DNA of 64,000 nucleotides, taken from contig NZ_JACSQV010000004.1 in NCBI RefSeq assembly GCF_014836445.1, positions 151,922 to 215,921 of the forward strand. The letters run 5' to 3'. Both the position numbers and the translations under genes were made by a program. This DNA is from Cellulomonas avistercoris (GTDB lineage Bacteria > Actinomycetota > Actinomycetes > Actinomycetales > Cellulomonadaceae). A model generated the notes under the pieces. The model saw only the letters and a program-made list of their open reading frames with translations, did no database searches and was not told where the DNA came from. Within the stretch, counting starts at the first letter, position 1, and every line of letters begins with the position of its first letter. Below are positions 46,502-54,508 of the stretch, in pieces.

Positions 46502-47572
46502 TCAGAGCAGCACCCGCGACGGGTGGCGCGGCGGCGCCGTGCTCTCGCGGACCAGCAGCCGCGGCGAGACCGACACCGACGACGAGGTGGCCACACCGTC
46601 GCGCGCGTCCAGCAGCAGCTCGACGCAGCGGTAGCCCAGCTCCTCGAGCTCCTGCGCGACCGTCGTCAGCGGGGGGACGAAGTGCGCCGAGCCGTCGCCG
46701 TCGTCGTACCCGACCACCGACACGTCGTCCGGCACCTTGAGGCGCGCGTCCGCGAGCGCGTGCATCATCCCCAGCGCCAGCAGGTCGTTGGCCGCGAAGA
46801 TCGCGGTCGGCAGGGACGAGCGCCGGCGTCGCACGCGCGCCACGAGCTCCTGCCCCGCGAGGTAGCCGACCTCGGCGCTCCAGTCGTCGGCCCACAGCGT
46901 CCGCGGCGCGAGCCCGGCGGCAGCCATCGTCTCGCGGAAGCCGACCGCGCGGGCGCGCGCGTCGACCCACGGCGCCGGGCCCGCGAGGTGCAGCACGTCG
47001 CGGTGCCCCAGGTCCAGCAGGTGCCGCGTCGCGACCTTCGCACCCGCCTCCTGGTCGATCGCGACCGCCAGGCCGTGCTCACCGCCCGTACGGCCCGCGA
47101 CGACGACCGGCACCTGCGTCGTGGACTCGAGCACCGCGGCGGCCGCCTCGTCGTGCGACGCGATGACCACGATCCCGTCGACGCCCTGGTCCAGCAGGTG
47201 CTCGATGGCCGACGTGACCTCGTCCTTGTGCTGCAGGTCGACCGTCGCGAGGGACACGAACAGCCCCTTGGCGCGCGCGGCCTGCTCGATGGACACGAGC
47301 GTGCGCGTCGGGCCGAAGAGGTGCGAGCCGGACGAGACGACCCCGAAGACGCCCGTGCGCCGCGTCTTGAGCGCGCGCGCCGCGATGTTGCGGCGGTAGC
47401 CGAGCTGCTGCATGGCATCGAGCACGCGCTCGCGCGTGTCCGTGGCGACGTTGGGGTGGTTGTTGATGACCCGGGAGACCGTCTGGTACGACACGCCCGC
47501 CACCGTGGCCACGTCCGTGATGGCAGGGGGCCGCGGACGGGCGTTCGCGGGCGACAGGGGCGGCGTGCTCAC
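46502..47572 (-). CDS. LacI-family regulator of the furanose transporter
   Basis: Repressor of 356 residues. The HTH reads AITDVATVAGVSYQTVSRVI, and the recognition helix SYQTVSRV is identical to that of E. coli LacI. The effector domain carries VVVAGRTGGEHGLAVAIDQEAGAKVATRHLLDLGHR, AIFAANDLLALGMMHAL and VGYDDGDGSAHFVPPLTTVAQ. It is transcribed in the same direction as the transporter, 252 bp before ytfQ. GTG at 47572. Likely effector: the transported furanose or an early metabolite. Confidence 0.9.
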   Translation of the reverse strand: MSTPPLSPANARPRPPAITDVATVAGVSYQTVSRVINNHPNVATDTRERVLDAMQQLGYRRNIAARALKTRRTGVFGVVSSGSHLFGPTRTLVSIEQAARAKGLFVSLATVDLQHKDEVTSAIEHLLDQGVDGIVVIASHDEAAAAVLESTTQVPVVVAGRTGGEHGLAVAIDQEAGAKVATRHLLDLGHRDVLHLAGPAPWVDARARAVGFRETMAAAGLAPRTLWADDWSAEVGYLAGQELVARVRRRRSSLPTAIFAANDLLALGMMHALADARLKVPDDVSVVGYDDGDGSAHFVPPLTTVAQELEELGYRCVELLLDARDGVATSSSVSVSPRLLVRESTAPPRHPSRVLL

Positions 47573-47666
47573 CGGCCCAGCCTCGCACGTCCGGCCTACC
47601 GTGGGAGCGGGTCCCGCCGACGCGTCTCGTCGCGAGCGCGCACGAGCACCCCCGAGAGGAGCCCCC

Positions 47667-48878
47667 GTGACCGACCGCCGGCTGCCGAGATGGTCCGAGC
47701 TCGCGCCCCTGATGCGGCCCCAGCCGCTGCGACTGGACCCCGTGCAGCGCCGCCTCGAGGACGCCCTGACCATCGCCGACCTGCGCCGCGTCGCCCGGCG
47801 TCGCACGCCCCGCGCGGTCTTCGACTACACCGACGGTGCCGCCGAGGGCGAGCTCACGCTGCGGCGCGCGCGGCGTCTGTTCCGCGACCTCGAGCTGCGC
47901 CCGTCGATCCTGCAGGACGTCTCGCACGTCGACACCACGACGTCCTACCTCGGGCGCCCGTCGGCGCTGCCGTTCGCGTTCGCCCCGACGGGGTTCACGC
48001 GGCTCATGCACCACGAGGGTGAGCGGGCCGTCGTGCGCGTCGCGCAGCGCCGCGACGTCCCGTACGCGCTGTCGACCATGGGCACGACGTCGATCGAGGA
48101 CGTCGCCGCGGCCGCCCCCGACGCGCGCCGGTGGTTCCAGCTCTACGTCTGGAAGGACCGCGCGGCGGGCGAGGACCTCATGGCCCGCGCCAAGGCGTCC
48201 GGGTACGAGGCGCTCATGCTGACCGTCGACGTGCCCGTGGCGGGAGCGCGGCTGCGCGACGTGCGCAACGGGTTCTCCATCCCGCCGTCCCTGACGGCGC
48301 GGACGGTGCTCGACGCCGCCACGCACCCGGCCTGGTGGGTGAACCTGCTGACCACGGACCCGCTGACCTTCGCGTCGCTCAGCTCGTGGAGCGGGACCGT
48401 GGCCGACCTGCTCGACAAGCTCTTCGACCCGACCATGACCATCGCCGACCTCGAGTGGCTGCGTGCGTCGTGGGACGGCCCGCTGATCATCAAGGGCGTC
48501 CAGACCGTCGAGGACGCGCGCCGCGTGACCGACGCCGGGGCCGACGCGGTCGTGCTGTCCAACCACGGCGGCCGGCAGCTCGACAAGGCGCCCGTGCCGC
48601 TGCGCCTGCTGCCCGACGTGCTCGACGCGGTCGGCGACCGCACCGAGGTGTGGGTCGACACCGGCATCACGCACGGGTCGGACGTCGTGGCCGCGCTCGC
48701 GCTCGGGGCCCGCGCGACGCTCGTCGGGCGCGCGTACCTCTACGGCCTCATGGCCGGCGGCGAGCGCGGCGTCGACCGCGCGGTCGAGATCCTCGAGCGC
48801 GAGGTGCGCCGCACGATGGCGCTGCTCGGCGTGGGCGACGTCGCGTCGCTCACGCCGCAGCACGTGCGCCTGCCCTGA
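47667..48878 (+). CDS. FMN-dependent alpha-hydroxy acid dehydrogenase
   Basis: TIM-barrel flavoprotein of 403 residues in the lactate oxidase/L-lactate dehydrogenase family, oxidising an L-2-hydroxy acid to a 2-oxo acid. Marks: FDYTDGAAEGELTLRRAR, APTGFTRLMHHEGERAV, LSTMGTTSIEDVA, the FMN-binding IIKGVQTVEDARR, and the catalytic His and Arg in SNHGGRQLDKAP. The C-terminus has VDTGITHGSDVVAALALGARATLVGRAYLYG. It is usually found as the cytoplasmic or membrane-associated LldD type. GTG at 47667 follows GAGAGGAG. It is divergent from the LacI gene. Confidence 0.92.
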   Translation: MTDRRLPRWSELAPLMRPQPLRLDPVQRRLEDALTIADLRRVARRRTPRAVFDYTDGAAEGELTLRRARRLFRDLELRPSILQDVSHVDTTTSYLGRPSALPFAFAPTGFTRLMHHEGERAVVRVAQRRDVPYALSTMGTTSIEDVAAAAPDARRWFQLYVWKDRAAGEDLMARAKASGYEALMLTVDVPVAGARLRDVRNGFSIPPSLTARTVLDAATHPAWWVNLLTTDPLTFASLSSWSGTVADLLDKLFDPTMTIADLEWLRASWDGPLIIKGVQTVEDARRVTDAGADAVVLSNHGGRQLDKAPVPLRLLPDVLDAVGDRTEVWVDTGITHGSDVVAALALGARATLVGRAYLYGLMAGGERGVDRAVEILEREVRRTMALLGVGDVASLTPQHVRLP

Positions 48879-48985
48879 TCACGTCGAAGCGTTTCACGAC
48901 CCTGTCGCCGGTGGGCGGCCCCCCTAGCGTCGTCGACGCCCGGCAGGGCTGCCTCCTCCCGGGGCCGGCACCGGACCGGGTCAGA

Positions 48986-49010
48986 TCCTCCGCGACGCGG
49001 AAGCGGAGGA
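48986..49010 (+). promoter_or_regulatory. 8-bp hairpin in the PL11 leader
   Basis: TCCTCCGC and GCGGAGGA pair perfectly around a 9-nt loop, ending 21 nt before the start codon. It has the same placement as the hairpins of the cohesin and xylanase genes. The rest of the 153-bp gap has CTAGCGT at about 48926 as a possible -10 box. Confidence 0.5.
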
Positions 49011-49031
49011 CACGACGAAGGGTCAGGACCG

Positions 49032-51320
49032 ATGCAACGACGAAGGACAGCAGCGTTCGCCGCGGTGGCGGCAGCCGCCGTCGCGGGGCTGGGGACCGCA
49101 CCGGCGGCCTCCGCCGCCGTGGCCTGCAAGGTCACCTACACGGTGACCAACCAGTGGCAAGGAGGGTTCGGGGCGGACGTGCGCGTCGACAACCTCGGCG
49201 ACCCGCTCACCGGGTGGACGCTGACCTGGGCGTTCACCGGCGGCCAGAGCGTGCAGCAGGCCTGGAACGGCACGGCGACACAGTCCGGCGCGCAGGTGGC
49301 CGTGACGAACGCCGCCTGGAACGGCGCCGTCGGGTCCGGCGGGCAGATCGCCTTCGGCTTCAACGGTGCGTCCGACGGCACCACCAACCCCGTGCCGACG
49401 TCGTTCGTGCTCAACGGCACGACGTGCACGGGGTCGGTCACGCCGACGACGGCCCCCACCACGGCCACGCCGACCGCCTCCCCCACGCAGCAGCCGACGC
49501 CCACGTCGTCGCCCACGCCCACGCAGCAGCCGACGCCCACGCCACCGCCGACCGGCACGCCGAACCCCGTCCCGACGACGCCCGTGGCCGGTGCGCGCCA
49601 GCTCGAGGACCTCGACCGCGGCCTCATCTCCGTGCGGTCCGGCGACGGCAACCTCGTGCAGTGGCGCCTGCTCGGCTACGAGGACCGCGGCACCGGGTTC
49701 CACGTCTACCGCGACGGCACGCGCATCACGTCGTCGCCGGTCACGGGCTCGACCAACCACCTCGACGCCGGCGCGTCGGCGACGGCCCGGTACACGGTCC
49801 GCGCGGTCGAGAACGGCGCGGAGCGTGCGGTCTCCGCACCGTCGCTCAACCTGGGCAGCGGCTACCTCGACGTCCCCGTCCAGCGCCCGTCGTCCAGCCA
49901 CGTCATCAACGACGGGTCCGTCGGGGACCTCGACGGCGACGGCGACCTCGACGTCGTCCTGAAGTGGGACCCGTCGAACGCCAAGGACAACAGCCAGGCG
50001 GGCGTCACCGGCAACGTCTACCTCGACGGCGTGACGCTGCAGGGCCAGCGCCTGTGGCGCATCGACCTGGGCCGCAACATCCGCGCCGGTGCGCACTACA
50101 CGCAGTTCCAGGTCTACGACTACGACGGCGACGGCAAGGCCGAGGTGGCCGTCAAGACGGCCGACGGCACACGCTCGGGCACGGGCCAGGTCATCGGCAA
50201 CGCCAATGCCGACCACCGCAACGGCGAGGGCTACGTGCTGGCCGGGCCGGAGTACTTCACGGTCTTCCGCGGTGACACCGGCGCGGTCGGCGCAACCACG
50301 GACTACGTGCCGCCCCGCGGGACGGTGTCGAGCTGGGGCGACTCGTACGGCAACCGCGTCGACCGCTTCCTCGCCGGCACCGCGTACCTCGACGGGCAAC
50401 GGCCGTCGATCATCATGGCGCGCGGCTACTACACGCGTGCCGTCGTCGTCGCGTGGGACTACCGCGACGGGCAGCTGACCCGCCGGTGGACCTTCGACTC
50501 GTCCAGCTCGACGCCCGGCAACTCGGCCTACGCCGGGCAGGGCAACCACTCCCTGTCCGTCGCGGACGCCGACGGCGACGGGCGTGACGAGATCCTCTAC
50601 GGTGCCGCCGCGATCGACGACGACGGGCGCGGCCTGTGGAGCAACGGCACGGGCCACGGTGACGCCGGGCACGTCGGCGACCTCGTGCCGTCACGCCCCG
50701 GGCTCGAGTACTTCAAGGTCACGGAGTCCAGCAACCAGCCGAACATGTGGGTGGCCGACGCCCGCACCGGCACCACGTTGTGGCGCAGCCCGTCCGGCTC
50801 GGACAACGGACGCGGCGTCGCCGCCGACGTCTGGGCCGGCAGCCCCGGCGCGGAGGCCTGGTCGTCGGCCGAGGCGGACCTGCGCAACGCCGCCACCGGC
50901 GCGGCCGTGGGCCGCAAGCCGTCGTCGGCCAACTTCCTGGCCTGGTGGGACGGCGACCCCGTCCGTGAGCTGCTCGACGGCACGAAGGTCGACAAGTACG
51001 GCACCGGCGGTGAGACCCGCCTGCTGACGGGGTCCGACGTGCGGTCGAACAACGGCACCAAGTCGACGCCCGTGCTGTCGGGCGACATCCTGGGCGACTG
51101 GCGCGAAGAGGTGATCTGGGCGCGGTCCGACGAGGGCGCGCTGCGCATCTACGCGACGCCGGTCACCACGTCGCACCGCGTGCACACGCTGCTGCACGAC
51201 TCGATGTACCGGGTCGCGCTCGCCTGGCAGAACACCGCGTACAACCAGCCGCCGCACCCGTCGTTCTTCCTGGGCGACCCGTTCACGGCTCCCCCGCAGC
51301 CCCGGCTGTACGTCCGCTGA
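49032..51320 (+). CDS. Secreted rhamnogalacturonan lyase (PL11) with N-terminal CBM2
   Basis: Exoenzyme of 762 residues. Signal peptide to about residue 29; CBM2 at 30-135 with VTNQWQGGFGADVRVDNLGDPLTGWTL; Pro/Thr linker 136-185; PL11 catalytic domain 188-762, an eight-bladed propeller. Marks of the YesW/YesX family: RQLEDLDRGLISVRSGDGNLVQWRLLG, repeated Asp-rich calcium loops DGDGDLDVV, DYDGDGKAEVA and DADGDGRDEI, NHSLSVADADG and the C-terminal LHDSMYRVALAWQNTAYNQPPHPSFFLG. It cleaves the rhamnose-galacturonate backbone of pectin. It is followed by a long inverted repeat. Products could feed the uronate pathway at 4-8 kb. Confidence 0.95.
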   Translation: MQRRRTAAFAAVAAAAVAGLGTAPAASAAVACKVTYTVTNQWQGGFGADVRVDNLGDPLTGWTLTWAFTGGQSVQQAWNGTATQSGAQVAVTNAAWNGAVGSGGQIAFGFNGASDGTTNPVPTSFVLNGTTCTGSVTPTTAPTTATPTASPTQQPTPTSSPTPTQQPTPTPPPTGTPNPVPTTPVAGARQLEDLDRGLISVRSGDGNLVQWRLLGYEDRGTGFHVYRDGTRITSSPVTGSTNHLDAGASATARYTVRAVENGAERAVSAPSLNLGSGYLDVPVQRPSSSHVINDGSVGDLDGDGDLDVVLKWDPSNAKDNSQAGVTGNVYLDGVTLQGQRLWRIDLGRNIRAGAHYTQFQVYDYDGDGKAEVAVKTADGTRSGTGQVIGNANADHRNGEGYVLAGPEYFTVFRGDTGAVGATTDYVPPRGTVSSWGDSYGNRVDRFLAGTAYLDGQRPSIIMARGYYTRAVVVAWDYRDGQLTRRWTFDSSSSTPGNSAYAGQGNHSLSVADADGDGRDEILYGAAAIDDDGRGLWSNGTGHGDAGHVGDLVPSRPGLEYFKVTESSNQPNMWVADARTGTTLWRSPSGSDNGRGVAADVWAGSPGAEAWSSAEADLRNAATGAAVGRKPSSANFLAWWDGDPVRELLDGTKVDKYGTGGETRLLTGSDVRSNNGTKSTPVLSGDILGDWREEVIWARSDEGALRIYATPVTTSHRVHTLLHDSMYRVALAWQNTAYNQPPHPSFFLGDPFTAPPQPRLYVR

Positions 51321-51325
51321 CGCAA

Positions 51326-51426
51326 CTGGATTGCTCTCTCACGCCCGGGGGTGGGGGTGGGGGCCCAAGACTCCGCCCCCACCCTCTGGCGCACCCGCCC
51401 CCCAGGGGCGTGAGAGAGCAATCCAG
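51326..51426. terminator. Terminator made of a GAGAGAGC element pair
   Basis: The 21-bp arms at 51326-51346 and 51406-51426 pair without mismatch and contain the element core (GGATTGCTCTCTC and GAGAGAGCAATCC). The 59-nt loop holds a G-rich and a C-rich half that can also pair. It lies 5 bp after the PL11 stop. From 51427 to 51524 I see no gene. Confidence 0.85.
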
Positions 51427-51524
51427 TCACGGGTCCGTCCACCCGTCGTCCGCCGCAGCGCCGCGGGGTACGTCACCGACCGCGGCACGCTCTGATGTGT
51501 GAGGGTGTGCGACGGGAGGACGAC

Positions 51525-52679
51525 GTGACCGACAGCATCGACCCGGCGCGCGCGGCGTACGCGTTCGCCAACAGGTTCGTCAACGTGCTCGTCACGCTGC
51601 CGAACGGCACGGCCGTCCGGACCGCCGGCCGGTGCGGCGGCATGTCGTACTCGGTGCTCGACCACGTCACGTCGGGACGCGACGTGCCGACGTGGCCCGC
51701 CGGTCTGTTCGCGCCCGGACGCGTGCCGCCCGACGGGCACCTCGTGGCCGACCACCTGCGGGCCCGGCAGCTCGACTCCTTCCGGTCGGTCTCGGCGCTG
51801 CGGTTCGTCACGTGGTCGGCGCTGCCGGACCGCGATCTCGGGCCACTGGCGGGCGTCCGCCCGCGGCCGCGGCGCGCGCGGCCGGGGCGCCTGCTCACCC
51901 GCGCCCCGGGCCGGCCCCGGGTGCTCGGGATGGTCGTCGCCCGCCACCCGCTGCGCTCGGGCGACAACCACCAGGTCGTCGCGACGGGCTTCTCGCGCGG
52001 CGCCACGGGGCCGGTCCTCACGCTGATCGACCCCAACAGCCCGGGGCGCGAGGTGAGCCTGGTCGAGACGCCCGAGGGCTGGCGCGCGAGCAACGGGCGG
52101 CTGTGGCGCGGGTTCTTCCGGCACGCCTACGCCCCGCGCACGCCCCCTGCCCTGCCCAGCGCGTCACGCCGGCCGACGGTCCGCGTCCGGTCGGGTGCGC
52201 CGCTCGCGCTCGCGCACGTCGCGACGGGCCGGCTGCTCGTCGTCGCCGAGGGCGGGCCCGCGCTGCGCGCCACGGGCACGACGACGTGGACGCCCACGGG
52301 CGGTCCCGCGCTGCTCACCGACGGGGCCACGGTCCGGCTCGTCACCGACGACCGCGCACTCACCGTGGTGGGCACGAGGCCCGTGCTGGGCCCGGCGCAC
52401 GAGGCCGTGGCGGGCGGTCCTGCCGACCAGGCCGCGGCGGACGGCGCTGCTGCGGACGGCACGGCGGACGGCTGGCGCGTGGTCGTCGACGGCGGCGGCC
52501 CGTGGCGCCAGGGCTCACGGGTACGGCTCCTGCACACCGCGACAGGCGTGCTCCTCGCGGGCACGGCCGACGCCCTGACGACGTCCTGGACCCCCGACAC
52601 CTGCACGTGGTGGACGATCGCCACCCCACCACCTGACCACCCACCCGCCCACCGCGGCACCCACCGCCGAGCGCGGTAG
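51525..52679 (+). CDS. Unusual two-domain protein: papain-like and MIR-like
   Basis: Protein of 384 residues without signal peptide, starting at GTG with GGGAGGA upstream. Residues 1-205 resemble a papain-like cysteine fold: Cys37 in RCGGMSYSVLDHV, His149 in SGDNHQVVATGFS, and Asp169/Asn171 in LIDPNSPGREV, spaced as a Cys-His-Asp/Asn triad. Residues 219-375 are beta-rich with repeated motifs ALAHVATGRLLVV and RLLHTATGVLLAG, like MIR or beta-trefoil domains. I do not know the family by name. A cysteine hydrolase or transglutaminase-like activity is possible but unproven. It follows the PL11 terminator and may be an isolated gene. Confidence 0.6.
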   Translation: MTDSIDPARAAYAFANRFVNVLVTLPNGTAVRTAGRCGGMSYSVLDHVTSGRDVPTWPAGLFAPGRVPPDGHLVADHLRARQLDSFRSVSALRFVTWSALPDRDLGPLAGVRPRPRRARPGRLLTRAPGRPRVLGMVVARHPLRSGDNHQVVATGFSRGATGPVLTLIDPNSPGREVSLVETPEGWRASNGRLWRGFFRHAYAPRTPPALPSASRRPTVRVRSGAPLALAHVATGRLLVVAEGGPALRATGTTTWTPTGGPALLTDGATVRLVTDDRALTVVGTRPVLGPAHEAVAGGPADQAAADGAAADGTADGWRVVVDGGGPWRQGSRVRLLHTATGVLLAGTADALTTSWTPDTCTWWTIATPPPDHPPAHRGTHRRAR

Positions 52680-52740
52680 ACACGCGCCGAGCGCACGGGA
52701 AACAACAGCCGCGCTCGAGCGGTACGTACCGCGCTCGGCG
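52665..52740. terminator. Bidirectional hairpin between convergent genes
   Basis: CGCCGAGCGCGGTA (52665-52678) and TACCGCGCTCGGCG (52727-52740) pair perfectly over 14 bp, with a 48-nt loop. The left arm overlaps the last codons of the MIR-like gene. Confidence 0.65.
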
Positions 52741-52794
52741 GGGGTGGTGGGGTGCGGGGTGCGTCAGGGGGTGGTGGGGTGCGGGGTGCGTCAG
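52741..52794. repeat. Tandem duplication of the idi 3' end
   Basis: A 27-bp G-rich unit occurs twice in tandem and is followed by a partial copy. The second copy includes the idi stop codon (TCA at 52791), so the duplication involved the 3' edge of that gene. It has no evident function. Confidence 0.6.
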
Positions 52795-53309
52795 GGGGTG
52801 GGGGGCAGGAGGCGCAGGACGTCGGCGAACCACGGGGTCGCGCGGCCCGCTGCCACCAGCTCGTGCGCCTGCTCCAGCGTGACCCACTCGGTCTGGGAGA
52901 CCTCGGCGGGGTCGGGGCGCAGCTCTCCGCTGCAGCGGCCCACGATGACGTGGTCGTGCTCGCACTCGACGTGGCCCGACGTCGCGTCGGCCGCGCGGTA
53001 CCGGAAGGCGCCGACCTCGCGCGCGTCGACGAGCTCGACACCGAGCTCCTCGCGCACGCGCAGCGCCGCGCGCTCGTGCAGGTCCGCGCCCGGCAGCGGG
53101 TGGCCGCAGCACGAGTTGGTCCACAGGCCCGGGAAGCGCAGCTTGGCGTCGGCGCGGCGCTGCAGCAGGATCCGCCCGTCGGGCCGGGTGAGCACCACGG
53201 AGAAGGCCCGGTGCAGATGCCCCGGCGCGGCGTGCGCCTCCCCCACCGTCGCGGTGCCCGTGCCGTTCCCGTCCTCGTCGACCAGCTCGACCAGGTCCGT
53301 CTCCGCCAT
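52791..53309 (-). CDS. idi: Isopentenyl-diphosphate delta-isomerase, type I
   Basis: Nudix-fold enzyme of 172 residues interconverting IPP and DMAPP for isoprenoid synthesis. The catalytic Cys is in LWTNSCCGHP, the Nudix box is AALRVREELGV, and metal ligands are visible in HRAFSVVL and HVECEHDHVIVG. Glu is in CEHDHVI. The usual length is 175-185. It stands alone between convergent and parallel genes. ATG at 53309 has GGGAGGG upstream. Confidence 0.93.
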   Translation of the reverse strand: MAETDLVELVDEDGNGTGTATVGEAHAAPGHLHRAFSVVLTRPDGRILLQRRADAKLRFPGLWTNSCCGHPLPGADLHERAALRVREELGVELVDAREVGAFRYRAADATSGHVECEHDHVIVGRCSGELRPDPAEVSQTEWVTLEQAHELVAAGRATPWFADVLRLLPPTP

Positions 53310-53439
53310 CGCGTCCAGCCCTCCCGCTCGCGTCCGCCGGGCCTGCGTCGGACGCGGCAGGCGGGGCCGGGGGCCGCAGACGCCTACGGTGACCGGTCCC
53401 GGCGGCGGGGGCAAGTCGGCCCGTCCCGCGCGGACGCGG

Positions 53440-54078
53440 TCAGGGCAGCGAGACGGTCGTCCGACCGGTCTCCCGCAGACCGGCCAGGGCCTCGCGGGCG
53501 CCGTCGAGCAGGAACCCGCACGCGTCGGTGGGCCACCGCACGTGCACGGCGCGGTCGTCCGCGTCGAGCAGGTAGAGCACCGGAACGACCTCGAACATCG
53601 CCATGCACGCCTGGTCGGGGCGCGCGGGGACGTCCCGGCGCGCGAGCTGCGCGAGCAGCGGACCGAGGTCGCCCCCCAGCCGCACGACGTCCACGGACGT
53701 GCCCGCGGGCGGCGGTGTCCCCAGGTCCTCGCCACCGGGGACCGGCAGGTCGCCCGGCTCCAGAACCTGCGGCGGCTCCGGCGCCGGGAGCACGCGCACC
53801 TCGGGCATCCGGCACTCGACGGCGGCGACCGGCGCGAACCCCTCGGGCACCCTCCCCGCGCGCGGTGCGGCGGGCAGCCCCTCACCGTCGCCGGTCCCGA
53901 GAGCCGCGAGCGTCTCGCGCACGGCGCAGTCGGCCGCGTCCGCGATCTCGGCGGGCGGCGTGCTCGTAGACGGTCCCGCGCACGCCGTCAGCAGCACGCC
54001 GACCCCCAGCACGCCGATCCCCAGCACGGCGACCCACCGCGCCGCTCCGACGTCCCGCACCCACGTCCGCGCTCGCAC
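53440..54078 (-). CDS. Hypothetical lipoprotein
   Basis: Protein of about 212 residues. A hydrophobic segment ends in the lipobox LLTAC near residue 32, with a basic leader before it. The remainder is Pro-rich with several Cys (DCAVRE, ECRMPEV, QACMAMF, DACGFLL). No family recognised. Starts at GTG 54078 or upstream ATG 54138; the first gives a more typical signal length. It precedes idi on the same strand after 130 bp. Confidence 0.55.
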   Translation of the reverse strand: MRARTWVRDVGAARWVAVLGIGVLGVGVLLTACAGPSTSTPPAEIADAADCAVRETLAALGTGDGEGLPAAPRAGRVPEGFAPVAAVECRMPEVRVLPAPEPPQVLEPGDLPVPGGEDLGTPPPAGTSVDVVRLGGDLGPLLAQLARRDVPARPDQACMAMFEVVPVLYLLDADDRAVHVRWPTDACGFLLDGAREALAGLRETGRTTVSLP

Positions 54079-54206
54079 GCCGCCAGCCTGCCCGACGCCG
54101 CCCCGCCGCGGCAGGTGCCACCCGGGGGTCACCCGCACGGACGCCCTGTCTCAGGATGCGATCACCGGGTTATTCCCGACCATTCCTGTATGTCATTGTC
54201 ATCCTC

Positions 54207-54290
54207 ATGACCACCGCCCCGCACCCCGCCGCAGCGCCCGTGCTGCTCGCGCGTGCGTGTCGGTCGTGTCCGGCCACGAGCTGTCGCTGA
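54207..54290 (+). CDS. Cys-containing leader peptide upstream of sulfonate operon
   Basis: Reading frame of 27 codons, starting MTTAPHPAAAPVLL and ending in ARACRSCPATSCR, with three Cys codons among the last ten, all TGT, the rare choice in this GC-rich genome. It lies 218 bp upstream of ssuA. Short cysteine-bearing leader peptides ahead of sulfur-assimilation genes are an established theme in actinobacteria, where starving for cysteine stalls ribosomes and relieves attenuation. That mechanism is inferred here. No clear ribosome-binding site is visible, consistent with leaderless translation. Confidence 0.6.
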   Translation: MTTAPHPAAAPVLLARACRSCPATSCR

Positions 54291-54508
54291 CCAGCGACCC
54301 TCCGCCCTCGACCTCGCCGCGCCAGGACGCGACGCCGTCGAGCCCGGCCGTCCCCCGGCCCCCCACGGCGCCCGGCCCCGCCCCGCACGCTCCACCCCCG
54401 TCGCCCGCCACCCCTGGGTCGACACCGGGGACCCCGCGCGCCCGCGCCCCGCCCGACCACCGCCGCGTCCCGACGCCGGCGGCCCACCCCTGCCCGGAAG
54501 GCTCCGCC
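54291..54508 (+). promoter_or_regulatory. C-rich leader between Cys peptide and ssuA
   Basis: The 218-nt stretch is dominated by C with relatively few G and has no stable hairpin followed by T-tract. C-rich, unstructured RNA suits Rho loading, so it might be a Rho-dependent attenuator coupled to leader translation. No other gene is visible in it. Confidence 0.4.
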
